Below are positions 1-8,235 of a DNA stretch of 64,000 bases, one piece after another. The stretch lies in contig JAJQCA010000049.1 in NCBI GenBank assembly GCA_021202985.1, positions 24,670 to 88,669 on the forward strand, read 5' to 3'. The stretch is from Alistipes sp. Its GTDB lineage: Bacteria; Bacteroidota; Bacteroidia; Bacteroidales; Rikenellaceae. Position numbers and translations under genes: made by a program. Positions within the stretch are counted from its first letter, which is position 1. Each line of letters opens with the position of its first letter. The notes under the pieces were generated by a model. It was not told the DNA's origin. It was given only the letters and a program-made list of their open reading frames with translations, and did not search any database.

Positions 1-989
1 ACGTCGTTCTCGAAGAACAGGCGGATGTCCCTCACCCCGAATTTCAGCATGGCGATACGCTCAATGCCCATGCCAAAGGCGAAGCCCGTGTACCGGGTAC
101 TGTCGATGCCGCACGCCTCCAGCACGTTCGGGTCTACCATGCCGCAACCCAGTATTTCGAGCCATCCGGTTCCCTTGCAGACGTTGCATCCCTTGCCGCC
201 GCAAAGGTTGCACGAGACGTCCATCTCGGCCGACGGCTCGGTGAACGGGAAAAACGAAGGGCGGAGCCTTATTTTCGAATCTTCGCCGAACATCTCCTTG
301 GCGAAGTAGAGCAGCGACTGTTTCAAATCGGCGAAGGAGACGTTCCGGTCGATATAAAGCCCCTCCACCTGGTGGAATATACAGTGCGAGCGTGACGAAA
401 TGGCCTCGTTACGGAACACCCTTCCCGGGCAAATCACCCGGATGGGAGGCTTCTGGGTCTCCATGACCCTCACCTGGATGGAACTGGTATGGGTACGGAG
501 CAGTATATCGGGATTTTTTTCGATAAAGAAGGTGTCCTGCATGTCGCGGGCAGGATGGTCCTCGGGAAAGTTGAGCGCGGAGAAGACGTGCCAGTCGTCT
601 TCGATTTCCGGACCGTCGGCCACCGTGTAACCCAGGCGGGCGAATATCTCCACCATTTCGTTCCTGACTATGGAAATCGGATGCCTCGAACCGGGATAGT
701 CGTTTGTCCCCGGGCGCGTCAGGTCGTCGGTTCCGCCCTGCGCGCTGCCGGCCGTGGCGAACTCCTGCTTCAGGGTGTTAATACGGTCCAGAGCGGCAGT
801 CTTCAGGGTGTTTATTTTCTGCCCCAGCTCGCGTTTCATCTCCGGGGCAACCGTCCGGAACTCATCCATAAGGGCCGTAAGCTCGCCTTTCTTGCCGAGC
901 AGTTTAATCCTGAACTCTTCTAGTTCGGCTTCCGCCTTCGGCCTGAAATCCTCGACCCTGCGGAGCAGCTCTTCTATTTTGGCAATCAT
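1..989 (-). CDS. pheS: Phenylalanine--tRNA ligase alpha subunit, partial (C-terminus off the left edge)
   Basis: Cytoplasmic class II aminoacyl-tRNA synthetase subunit that charges tRNA-Phe with PheT (not in the window). About 329 codons are visible, starting with MIAKIEELL at 989. The N-terminal part is a helical coiled coil (roughly residues 1-90) of the tRNA-binding type. It is followed by the catalytic core: the motif 2 stretch RVFRNEAISSRSHCIFHQVE, a CNLCGG segment followed by a second Cys pair, GMVDPNVLEACG, and the motif 3 stretch GMGIERIAMLKFGVRDIR. The usual family length is about 340 residues, so only around ten residues should be missing beyond base 1. It is transcribed away from the patatin gene at 1148. 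Recognition is secure; the missing end is only a window effect. Confidence 0.95.
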   Translation of the reverse strand, partial: MIAKIEELLRRVEDFRPKAEAELEEFRIKLLGKKGELTALMDEFRTVAPEMKRELGQKINTLKTAALDRINTLKQEFATAGSAQGGTDDLTRPGTNDYPGSRHPISIVRNEMVEIFARLGYTVADGPEIEDDWHVFSALNFPEDHPARDMQDTFFIEKNPDILLRTHTSSIQVRVMETQKPPIRVICPGRVFRNEAISSRSHCIFHQVEGLYIDRNVSFADLKQSLLYFAKEMFGEDSKIRLRPSFFPFTEPSAEMDVSCNLCGGKGCNVCKGTGWLEILGCGMVDPNVLEACGIDSTRYTGFAFGMGIERIAMLKFGVRDIRLFFEND

Positions 990-1125
990 GTTTTGGTAAT
1001 TATTCTTACTTTTACACCGTTGGCGTGCGGGCCGGCCGCCCGGTATCCGGGTTAACGGACCCGTTGCGCGGCTTCCCATACTACCGAAACGCCCCCGGCC
1101 CGGTCCACAGCCGGGATGTAACCGT

Positions 1126-1133
1126 CAAAGTTA
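1126..1133 (-). promoter_or_regulatory. Probable -7 box for pheS (TAACTTTG)
   Basis: Read on the minus strand this is TAACTTTG, an exact match to the Bacteroidota TAnnTTTG -7 box, about 137 bp upstream of the pheS start. No clear TTG box lies 19-21 nt further upstream. It would give a GC-rich leader of roughly 130 nt. The box overlaps the region just before the divergent patatin start. Confidence 0.4.
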
Positions 1134-1147
1134 AGAATAATTTGCGT

Positions 1148-3448
1148 ATGATACGCATCCTTGCCGCCTTTCTATCCATGTCGTTACTCCTGCCCTCGGG
1201 GGTCACGGGGCAGGACGTGGGCATCGTGCTGAGCGGCGGAGGTGCGAAGGGGTTGTACCATATCGGTGTTATAAAGGCGTTGGAGGAGAACGGCATCCCG
1301 ATAGATTACATTTCGGGGACCTCAATAGGTGCGGTCATAGGGGGCCTTTACGCGGCCGGGTATTCCCCTGAACAGATAGAGGCCGAATTTTCCTCGGCGC
1401 GTATCCAGAATATCCTGTCTGGAAGGCTCGAGCGCGACAATCAATACTATTTCAAACAGATGCACCAGAACGCGGCGATGATTACCATCCGCCTCGACCT
1501 GAAAAACAAGGGCCGCAAAGCCCGTATCCCGCCCAATATCGTGCCCACGGAGCCGCTCGATATGGCCATCGCCGAGTTCTTCACACCGGCGACAGCCGCA
1601 TGCGGAGGCGATTTCGATTCGCTGATGGTGCCCTTCCGGTGTGTGGCCACCGATGCTGCGGGAAGGCAGGAGGTGGTGTTCCGGGGCGGGGACCTCGGGA
1701 AAGCCGTCCGGGCTTCCATCGCCGTGCCGCTCGTGTTCAGCCCGGTCCGGGACAGCAGCGCGCTCTATTACGACGGGGGAATATTCGACAACTTCCCGTG
1801 GAGGCCCGTCTATGACGATTTCCGTCCCGATATCCTCATCGGGAGCATTTGCACCGAGACAGGGGTGGAGCCGGACGATATGAACTCCATCGATCAGGTG
1901 TTTACCATCACCACCATTCATACGGACTACTCCCTCCCGCGGGAAAGCGACATCATAATTTCGCGCGACTTTTCCGGGGTCACCACCATGGACTTCGCCC
2001 GTGCCGTCAGCCTGATAGAGGCCGGTTACGAGGACGCCGTGAGGGCCATGCCCGTAATAAAGGGCACCATCCGCCGCCGGGTGCCGCCGGGGGAACTGGC
2101 CCGGAAAAGGGAAGAGTTCGCCTCCCGCACCCCGGGAAACCTGATAGGTTCGCTGAGGGTGGACGGCCTGAATCCGCAGCAGGTGGAATATGTCGAGAAA
2201 ACCCTCGGCTACGGCCGCGCGGCGCAGGAGAAAGGTTACGATTTCGACGACCTCGAGCGGGGATACTATAAACTTATCGCCGAGGGCGAAATGACCGGGC
2301 AATACCCTTCGTTTACCTACAATTCCGAAACCGGGAAGTACGACGCTGCACTGTACCTTACCGCCAAACCCAGTTTCCGGATTATGGCCGGAGGCAACGT
2401 TTCCTCCACGGCGCTGAACCAGGCCTACGTGGGTATGGAATTGAAATACCTGTCGCGCGTGGCTTCGAGCTGGAACCTCGACGGCTATTTCAGTTCATTT
2501 TACAGCTCGGCCGCCGCCCGGGGACGGGTCGATTTCTTTCTCGCCACGAGGCCCGTCTATTTCGGTTACGGCGGTTCCATGAACTTTTACAACTATTTCA
2601 AATCCAACTACGGCTTCCTTACCAAAGGAAACGATATCACCTATTCCAAATTCGACGACCATTACGGTACCGTCGCCCTCGGGACCCCTGTCGGCCGCCA
2701 TTCGGTTGTATCGCTGCGAATGAACGGGGGGCGTAACGAATACCGCTATTTCCAGCAGGCGGGATACGAGTCGGCCGATACGATGGACCGTACCCGGTTC
2801 GTCTACGGCGGCCTTCAACTCGAAATGGACTGGCGAAAGATGAACTACGCCATGTACCCAACGCGCGGAGTCCGGCAGACCTTCTCGGTTATCGGCGTCC
2901 GGGGCATCGAGTATTTCAAACCCGGCACGAGCGGCAACGACCTCGGCCAAAGCCGTATGTCCCGTAAGCGGCAGTGGTACGGCGCCAAGTTCTCACGCGA
3001 ACAGTATTTCCGCACCCCGCCCGTAAAATGGTTCTCGTGGGGTTACCTTTTCGAAGGGGTAGCGACCACTCACCCCAACTTCGGAAACGAATACGCCACC
3101 AACATCTCCTCGCCGGCGTTCACCCCCACGCCCCACAGCCGGATTATCTATATGAAGGAGTTCCACAGCGAGACTTACGTGGCCGCCGGGTTGATGCCGA
3201 CGTTCGAATTCACCCCGTCGTTTTACCTCAAGATGAGTGCTTACGTATTCATACCCGACAACTACGACGGGGTTAAGGAGAGTATCCGGCAGCGGACAAG
3301 AACCATCTTCGACGGTTCGCTGGTTTACCAGACTTTCCTCGGGCCTATCAGCCTGTCTGTGTCCAAATACGACACACGGCGCAACAACTGGTTTATGACC
3401 TTTAACTTCGGGCTGGCGGTTTTCAACCGCAAAGGTCTTTTCTATTGA
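1148..3448 (+). CDS. Patatin-like phospholipase with C-terminal outer-membrane beta-barrel
   Basis: Secreted patatin-type lipase joined to a BamA/Omp85-like barrel, an arrangement like type Vd autotransporters (PlpD/FplA-like). With the start at 1148 the protein has 766 residues and opens with a signal peptide (MIRILAAFLSMS, hydrophobic, ending near GVTGQ). The patatin domain has the oxyanion loop SGGGAKG near residue 25, the nucleophile motif GTSIG with Ser59, and the catalytic Asp in DGG at 209. A POTRA-like stretch (about residues 325-390) is followed by a barrel-like region to the C-terminus with alternating aromatic strands. An upstream in-frame ATG at 1025 would put 41 GC-rich residues before the signal peptide and was rejected. 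hydF starts 12 nt after the stop, so the two are probably co-transcribed. Substrate unknown. Confidence 0.85.
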   Translation: MIRILAAFLSMSLLLPSGVTGQDVGIVLSGGGAKGLYHIGVIKALEENGIPIDYISGTSIGAVIGGLYAAGYSPEQIEAEFSSARIQNILSGRLERDNQYYFKQMHQNAAMITIRLDLKNKGRKARIPPNIVPTEPLDMAIAEFFTPATAACGGDFDSLMVPFRCVATDAAGRQEVVFRGGDLGKAVRASIAVPLVFSPVRDSSALYYDGGIFDNFPWRPVYDDFRPDILIGSICTETGVEPDDMNSIDQVFTITTIHTDYSLPRESDIIISRDFSGVTTMDFARAVSLIEAGYEDAVRAMPVIKGTIRRRVPPGELARKREEFASRTPGNLIGSLRVDGLNPQQVEYVEKTLGYGRAAQEKGYDFDDLERGYYKLIAEGEMTGQYPSFTYNSETGKYDAALYLTAKPSFRIMAGGNVSSTALNQAYVGMELKYLSRVASSWNLDGYFSSFYSSAAARGRVDFFLATRPVYFGYGGSMNFYNYFKSNYGFLTKGNDITYSKFDDHYGTVALGTPVGRHSVVSLRMNGGRNEYRYFQQAGYESADTMDRTRFVYGGLQLEMDWRKMNYAMYPTRGVRQTFSVIGVRGIEYFKPGTSGNDLGQSRMSRKRQWYGAKFSREQYFRTPPVKWFSWGYLFEGVATTHPNFGNEYATNISSPAFTPTPHSRIIYMKEFHSETYVAAGLMPTFEFTPSFYLKMSAYVFIPDNYDGVKESIRQRTRTIFDGSLVYQTFLGPISLSVSKYDTRRNNWFMTFNFGLAVFNRKGLFY

Positions 3449-3460
3449 CGTTCCGGAAGT

Positions 3461-4621
3461 ATGGCAAAAATTGCGGCAGGCAGGGAAAAAAAGCCCCATA
3501 TAGGAATATTCGGGCGGTGCAACGCGGGTAAGAGCACACTGCTCAATTTTATCACCGGCACCGATACTGCCATAGTCTCGCCCCGGCAGGGAACGACTAC
3601 CGACCTTGTCCGCAAATCGTACGAGATTACAGGTTTCTCACCCGTGGTTTTTATCGACACGGGCGGTATCGACGACTCTTCGGCCCTCGCCGCCGAGAGA
3701 ATCCGCCGGACCCGTGAGGCCGTCCTGCAATCGGACCTTGCGATTATAGTCTATACCGAATGGGGTGCACCGGAGGACGTTATGGCCGCTCAGCTGCGGG
3801 AGGCAGGCGTTCCGTTCATCGCTTTGCAAAACCTGCATACCGGTACCGGGCCGTGCAGGGCCGCGCCTCCCGGAACCGGGGCAGGCACTGCGGCTTTTGA
3901 TATTTCGAGCGCGACACCGGCCCACCATGAAGAGCTTACCGGGTTGATAAAATCGGCCCTGCCGGCCAATGCCGTCCGTCCGGCGGAAATGTTTGCCGGG
4001 CTGGTGGATGCCGGCGACACGGTTATACTGGTGTGCCCGATAGACAGCGAAGCCCCGGCCGGCCGGATGATTCTCCCGCAGATGCAGGCGGTGCGCGAAG
4101 CGCTCGACCGCGGAGCCACGGCAGTGGTTGTCCAGCCCGGGCAGCTCTCAGGTGCGCTCCGGATGTGCCATTCCCCGCGGCTGGTGGTTGCCGATTCGCA
4201 GGTTTACCGGGAGGTCCGCGGCTCGGTTCCGCCGCAGATAGAGGTAACCACGTTCAGTATACTGCTCGCCGCGGCCAAAGGCGATATGAAACTCTATACC
4301 GAAGGTCTCGGGGCGGTCGGCCGCCTGCGTGACGGCGACCGGGTGCTTATCGCCGAAAGCTGCGCCCACCGGGTAAGCTGCGACGATATAGGGCGGGTTA
4401 AAATACCGGCATGGCTGCGGGAATTTACCGGCCGCGAATTGCGGTTCACCCACATTTCGGGGCTGTCGCCATTGCCGGACGACCTTGCCGGTTACTCCCT
4501 TATGGTACAATGCGGGGGTTGTATGGTCACCCGCACGCAACTGCGCAACCGGATTCGCCGGGCGGCGACGGCGGGCGTTCCGGTAACTAATTACGGCATG
4601 CTTATCCGTAAAATACGGTAA
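3461..4621 (+). CDS. hydF: [FeFe]-hydrogenase H-cluster maturation GTPase HydF
   Basis: HydF is the GTPase scaffold on which HydE and HydG products are assembled before the two-iron cluster is handed to HydA. The 386-residue protein has a TrmE/Era-like GTPase domain: P-loop GRCNAGKST at residues 18-26 and DTGG at the G3 position. It ends with the cluster-binding signature Cys301-x-His303-x47-Cys351-x-x-Cys354 and the family tail VPVTNYGMLIRK. Length is close to the usual 390-410. It follows the patatin gene by 12 nt. Neither hydE, hydG nor a hydrogenase is in the window, so its partners must lie elsewhere in the genome. Identification rests on the linked GTPase and CxH...CxxC motifs and is firm. 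Confidence 0.9.
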   Translation: MAKIAAGREKKPHIGIFGRCNAGKSTLLNFITGTDTAIVSPRQGTTTDLVRKSYEITGFSPVVFIDTGGIDDSSALAAERIRRTREAVLQSDLAIIVYTEWGAPEDVMAAQLREAGVPFIALQNLHTGTGPCRAAPPGTGAGTAAFDISSATPAHHEELTGLIKSALPANAVRPAEMFAGLVDAGDTVILVCPIDSEAPAGRMILPQMQAVREALDRGATAVVVQPGQLSGALRMCHSPRLVVADSQVYREVRGSVPPQIEVTTFSILLAAAKGDMKLYTEGLGAVGRLRDGDRVLIAESCAHRVSCDDIGRVKIPAWLREFTGRELRFTHISGLSPLPDDLAGYSLMVQCGGCMVTRTQLRNRIRRAATAGVPVTNYGMLIRKIR

Positions 4622-4733
4622 ATCGGTTCAGTCGGTATCTGTTCCGTGTCGGATGAGGTCACGATTCTGCAAATGGGAAGTCCCCGGGCCGGTGAACGGC
4701 AAGCGTTGCGGGCGGACTGTTCGAATAATCGGC

Positions 4734-4750
4734 TAAGTTTGTTATCTTTA
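4734..4750 (+). promoter_or_regulatory. Possible -7 boxes upstream of the HIT gene
   Basis: TAAGTTTG (4734-4741) matches TAnnTTTG exactly, and TATCTTTA (4743-4750) is a near match 9 nt later. Either would place the transcript start just before the ATG at 4775. No well-spaced TTG box is visible, so the exact promoter is uncertain. Confidence 0.4.
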
Positions 4751-4774
4751 CTCCCTGACTTAAAACTTAAAACC

Positions 4775-5200
4775 ATGATGAGCGACCCTAAAGACTGCCT
4801 GTATTGCCAGAACAACGAGACCCTGCACGACCTTATGATAGAAATAGCCGGGCTGGAGGTCTCCCGCGTCTTCCTTTTTAAGGAACAAACCTACCGCGGA
4901 CGTTGCCTGGTGGCGTATAAGGACCATGTGAACGACCTTTTCGAGCTGGACGACGAGCAGCGTAACGCCTTTATGGCCGACGTGGTTCGCGTGACCCGGG
5001 CTATGGACAAGGCATTCAAACCGGAGAAGATAAACTACGGGGCCTATTCCGACAAGCTCTCCCACCTGCACTTCCACCTCGTCCCGAAATATATAGACGG
5101 TCCCGATTACGGCGGCACTTTTACGATGAACCCCGGCAAGGTTTACCCGTCGGACGAGGAGTACCGGGAGTTGATAGAGGCCGTTAAGGCGAACCTTTAA
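4775..5200 (+). CDS. HIT (histidine triad) family hydrolase
   Basis: Small cytosolic nucleotide hydrolase/transferase of the histidine triad superfamily, about 141 residues starting MMSDPKDCLYC. The active-site triad reads HLHFHLVPK, followed by a family-like tail. The N-terminal segment carries a CLYC pair that may bind metal. A longer frame from 4646 lacks similarity before the MM pair and spans the likely promoter, so 4775 (or 4778) is the better start. It stands alone, downstream of hydF by about 150 bp and convergent with a lipoprotein gene. The physiological substrate cannot be told from the sequence. Confidence 0.85.
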   Translation: MMSDPKDCLYCQNNETLHDLMIEIAGLEVSRVFLFKEQTYRGRCLVAYKDHVNDLFELDDEQRNAFMADVVRVTRAMDKAFKPEKINYGAYSDKLSHLHFHLVPKYIDGPDYGGTFTMNPGKVYPSDEEYRELIEAVKANL

Positions 5201-5269
5201 TCCCTTACCCGGCAGTCAGCAGGGTGCATAAAAGTACCCATGGCACAATCCCCCGGATGCTACTGATAA

Positions 5270-5309
5270 AAAGAGGGTGTGTGTGAAATTAATCACACAC
5301 ACCCTCTTT
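5270..5309. terminator. Bidirectional terminator hairpin, 17-bp perfect stem
   Basis: Bases 5270-5286 and 5293-5309 pair perfectly with a 6-nt loop, flanked by A-rich and T-rich runs on the two sides. It lies between the convergent HIT gene and the lipoprotein gene and can stop transcripts from both sides. Confidence 0.9.
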
Positions 5310-5341
5310 CTTTAACCGGCACTACTCCCCGGGGGTACCGA

Positions 5342-5917
5342 TTAGGGCCGTTTCAGGGTTACGGTGGTTTTCCCGTCGGATTTGGTGATGAACACTTTTT
5401 TGTAGTGTTCGTCGTCGTCGTTGTAAAAGTTAGTGCCGTTGTATTTCCACGAAATGATCTTTGCCCAGTACCTCCCGCCAACTACGTCCTTGTCGGTATA
5501 CCTGTAAACCGCCTCCATGATATCGGTCTCGCCGCCGACATAAACGGGCCACGAGAAGCTGCCCTGCCTCTCGTCGCCGTAGGCACTCATCATGCAATAG
5601 TAGAGACCTTCCTCCTGGTCGTAGCTTATGTAGTTATGGTTGCCGTTATAAAATCCGGTATCGCCGCTGAAGTCCCCGGTATTTTCCAAAGGGTTCTCGA
5701 GTTCCCGCCCGAGGGATACCGGAAAAGTAGCCGGGTCGTCCGGGTCTATCAGGCTGCCGCCGTCCGAGTCAAGGTAATAGAACCTTACGGTATTAGCCCT
5801 CACGAAGCTGCCTCCGTCGGGGATTCGGTCGTACCAACCGTCTTCTCCATCGCCGTCGCTGCATGCACCGAGCATGGTGGCCATTGTGATTAAGGCCGCA
5901 AGAATTTTTGTTTTCAT
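5342..5917 (-). CDS. Lipoprotein of unknown function (191 aa)
   Basis: Not recognised as a named family. The protein starts MKTKILAALITMATMLGAC: a short signal peptide with lipobox LGAC, then CSDGDGEDGW. That run of acidic residues right after the lipidated Cys resembles the Bacteroidota signal that sends lipoproteins to the cell surface. The mature part is rich in Tyr, Asp and Gly with many aromatic strands, suggesting a beta fold. The frame is open far upstream towards 6748, but that part is antisense to murA, and a -7 box sits just upstream of 5917, which decides the start. Divergent from murA. Confidence 0.75.
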   Translation of the reverse strand: MKTKILAALITMATMLGACSDGDGEDGWYDRIPDGGSFVRANTVRFYYLDSDGGSLIDPDDPATFPVSLGRELENPLENTGDFSGDTGFYNGNHNYISYDQEEGLYYCMMSAYGDERQGSFSWPVYVGGETDIMEAVYRYTDKDVVGGRYWAKIISWKYNGTNFYNDDDEHYKKVFITKSDGKTTVTLKRP

Positions 5918-5935
5918 ATTCAAGGGTATGTACTC

Positions 5936-5943
5936 CAAAGATA
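5936..5943 (-). promoter_or_regulatory. -7 box for the 5342-5917 lipoprotein (TATCTTTG)
   Basis: Minus-strand TATCTTTG, an exact TAnnTTTG match, 18 nt upstream of the ATG. No clear -33 TTG at the expected spacing. Confidence 0.5.
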
Positions 5944-6049
5944 CGGATTTAGCGGGCGGATGTGCGCCCGGCCGGAAATTTTTTCCGGGCGGCGGGCGGT
6001 GCCGGTCCGATTGGGGAATTATTACTATCTTAGGCTTAAAATTACCGAT

Positions 6050-7360
6050 ATGGCGATATTCGAAGTTACCGGGGGGCACACCCTCCGCGGGGATATAGAA
6101 CCGCAGGGCGCGAAGAACGAGGCCCTTCAAATACTCTGTGCCGTACTGCTTACGCCGGAAGAGGTTACCGTCGGCAATATACCGGAAATCGTGGACGTAA
6201 TGGAGCTTATAAAACTTCTGCGGCGCATGGGTGTTAAGGTTACCAGGCACGATACGGGTAAGTACACGTTCCGCGCGGATGACGTGGACCTGGACTACCT
6301 GCTCACGGAGGATTATAAAAAACGTGCTTCCAAACTTCGCGGCTCGGTGATGATAATAGGGCCTTTGCTGGCCCGGTTCGGTGTCGGATACCTGCCCAAG
6401 CCGGGCGGGGACAAGATAGGCCGCCGCCGGCTCGATACCCACTTCATCGGTTTCCAGAAGCTTGGGGCCACGTTCAATTTCGATATCGCGGACGGTTTCT
6501 TCGCCGTGGAGGGCCGCGAGCTGAAGGGCACCTATATGCTGCTCGACGAGGCTTCGGTGACCGGTACCGCCAATATAGTGATGGCCGCCGTGCTCACTCC
6601 CGGCAAAACAGTTATTTATAACGCCGCTTGTGAGCCGTACCTCCAGCAGCTGTGCAAAATGCTCAACCGTATGGGCGCCAGGATTTCCGGTATCGCCTCC
6701 AACCTGCTTACCATCGAGGGTGTGGATTCGCTCGGCGGGACGGAGCACCGCCTTCTTCCCGATATGATAGAGGTGGGTAGTTTTATCGGCCTCGCGGCCA
6801 TGACACGCTCGGAGCTTACGATTAAAAACGTCTCATTCGAGAATCTCGGGATTATCCCGGCCCAGTTCGCCCGGATGGGAATACGGTTCGAGCAGCGCGG
6901 CGACGATATCTACATACCCCGTCAGGAGCACTACGAGATAGATACCTTCCTCGACGGTTCGATAATGACCATTGCCGACGCCCCGTGGCCGGGACTTACG
7001 CCCGACCTGCTGTCGGTTTTCCTTGTGGTGGCCACACAGGCCAACGGCGCGGTGCTCATACACCAGAAGATGTTCGAGAGCCGCCTGTTCTTCGTGGATA
7101 AGCTTATCGACATGGGAGCGCAGATAATCCTGTGCGACCCCCACCGGGCCACCGTCATAGGCCACGACCATAAAATAAAACTGCGCGGCACGAGCATGTC
7201 GTCGCCCGATATCCGCGCAGGTGTGGCGCTGCTGATTGCGGCCATGTCGGCCGAGGGTAAAAGCCGTATCCAGAATGTGGAGCAGATAGACCGCGGTTAC
7301 CAGAATATCGACGGCCGCCTTAACGCCCTCGGGGCTTCCATCACGAGGATAAACGATTAA
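6050..7360 (+). CDS. murA: UDP-N-acetylglucosamine 1-carboxyvinyltransferase, Asp-type
   Basis: Transfers enolpyruvate from PEP to UDP-GlcNAc, the first committed step of peptidoglycan precursor synthesis, in the cytosol. The 436-residue protein starts MAIFEVTGGH and shows the family pattern: GDIEPQGAKNEAL for the Lys-Asn substrate site, GSVMIIGPLLARFG, then KPGGDKIGRRRLDTH. In most MurA enzymes the catalytic loop carries a Cys in PGGC; here the codon at 6410-6412 is GAC, giving Asp121. Asp at this position is known to keep activity while blocking the covalent reaction with fosfomycin, so intrinsic resistance is expected. The later motifs (DMIEVGSFIGLAAMT, PDLLSVFLVVATQA, RAGVALLIAAMSA) are intact. 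Its stop overlaps the convergent lipoprotein gene by 4 nt with no terminator between them. Confidence 0.95.
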   Translation: MAIFEVTGGHTLRGDIEPQGAKNEALQILCAVLLTPEEVTVGNIPEIVDVMELIKLLRRMGVKVTRHDTGKYTFRADDVDLDYLLTEDYKKRASKLRGSVMIIGPLLARFGVGYLPKPGGDKIGRRRLDTHFIGFQKLGATFNFDIADGFFAVEGRELKGTYMLLDEASVTGTANIVMAAVLTPGKTVIYNAACEPYLQQLCKMLNRMGARISGIASNLLTIEGVDSLGGTEHRLLPDMIEVGSFIGLAAMTRSELTIKNVSFENLGIIPAQFARMGIRFEQRGDDIYIPRQEHYEIDTFLDGSIMTIADAPWPGLTPDLLSVFLVVATQANGAVLIHQKMFESRLFFVDKLIDMGAQIILCDPHRATVIGHDHKIKLRGTSMSSPDIRAGVALLIAAMSAEGKSRIQNVEQIDRGYQNIDGRLNALGASITRIND

Positions 7361-8208
7361 TTGCCGGGATACCTGGTGTTGAAGGCCGCGTAATTGAATA
7401 TCATCCGGTAACTTGCTTTGACCGATTTGATTCCCTCATCGGGATATACCGTCCGGTAATACTCCGTCAGGTCCTCCGAGTAAGCGACCGCCGGTTCCCT
7501 TTGCGAAGGCAGGCTGGCCCGTGTTCCGGCAAACTGCCCCAGCCTGAAGAACGCTGTATAAAAAGTCAGGGCGTCCGAAGCTTCTTCGATTATCTTCAGG
7601 GTCCGGATTTCAGAGCCGTCCACCTCTTCCGACGCTATTTCGAGGTAGATGCTGTTGCCCTCCGTACGGTGGCTGAACCGGCTATCCGCAACGCTCCCCT
7701 CACGGTTGTAGCCGTAAAATATTCCGCGTTCTTCCCGCGAAAGCAGGTAATAGCAATCATACCGGAAAGCCATGTTTTTGGAAATATCTTCGTTGATGGC
7801 TTTTTCGGTCGATTCGTCCGAACAGTTAATTTCCGGCACGAAGTAGTCGAGCCATAACTCTACGCCCGGTTCGTATACCAGAACCTCCAGTGTCTCCTGC
7901 TGCCCGAGCACGATATCGGTTACGGTCACCGTGGCGGTGCCTTCGGTTTTACCCGTTACTCTCACGGCCCCGTATTCGTAATTTTCCCCGAATACCACTT
8001 CCGCGTCGGCGACGGACGGGTCCGACACCTTCAGTTCGTACTCTTTGCTCCCCGCGGTAATCTTAACCGATGCGGGCGATACTCCTTCGAGGATGCCGAT
8101 TTCGTAAATTTCGAGGGCGAAAGTAACTTCGCCGTCTTCCTTGTCGTCGCCGCATGCCCACAGGCACGCCGCTGCGGCCAATGTTAACAAAAGTTTGGTG
8201 TGCTTCAT
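7357..8208 (-). CDS. Lipoprotein with Big_2-like domain (283 aa)
   Basis: Secreted lipoprotein with lipobox LWAC followed by GDDKEDGE, the acidic run expected for surface export. Residues of about 40-110 look like a bacterial Ig-like group 2 domain: SPASVKITAGSKEYELKVSD, then a valine/threonine-rich strand pattern ending in GTATVTVTD. The C-terminal half (about 120-283) is not recognised. It resembles the neighbouring lipoprotein at 8236-9051 in length, the GTATVTVTD / GTAAVTVTD strand, and the ending with an MIFNYAAF / LLLDYGK stretch, so the two are probably diverged tandem duplicates. It lies 27 nt downstream of that gene and is likely co-transcribed. Confidence 0.75.
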   Translation of the reverse strand: MKHTKLLLTLAAAACLWACGDDKEDGEVTFALEIYEIGILEGVSPASVKITAGSKEYELKVSDPSVADAEVVFGENYEYGAVRVTGKTEGTATVTVTDIVLGQQETLEVLVYEPGVELWLDYFVPEINCSDESTEKAINEDISKNMAFRYDCYYLLSREERGIFYGYNREGSVADSRFSHRTEGNSIYLEIASEEVDGSEIRTLKIIEEASDALTFYTAFFRLGQFAGTRASLPSQREPAVAYSEDLTEYYRTVYPDEGIKSVKASYRMIFNYAAFNTRYPGN

Positions 8209-8235
8209 TATCGTAAGCGAATTAAGTTATCCGTT

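Noticed and set aside
5918..6748. Long minus-strand extension of the 191-residue lipoprotein
   Set aside because: It is antisense to murA and passes through the -7 box; the lipoprotein signal sets the start at 5917.
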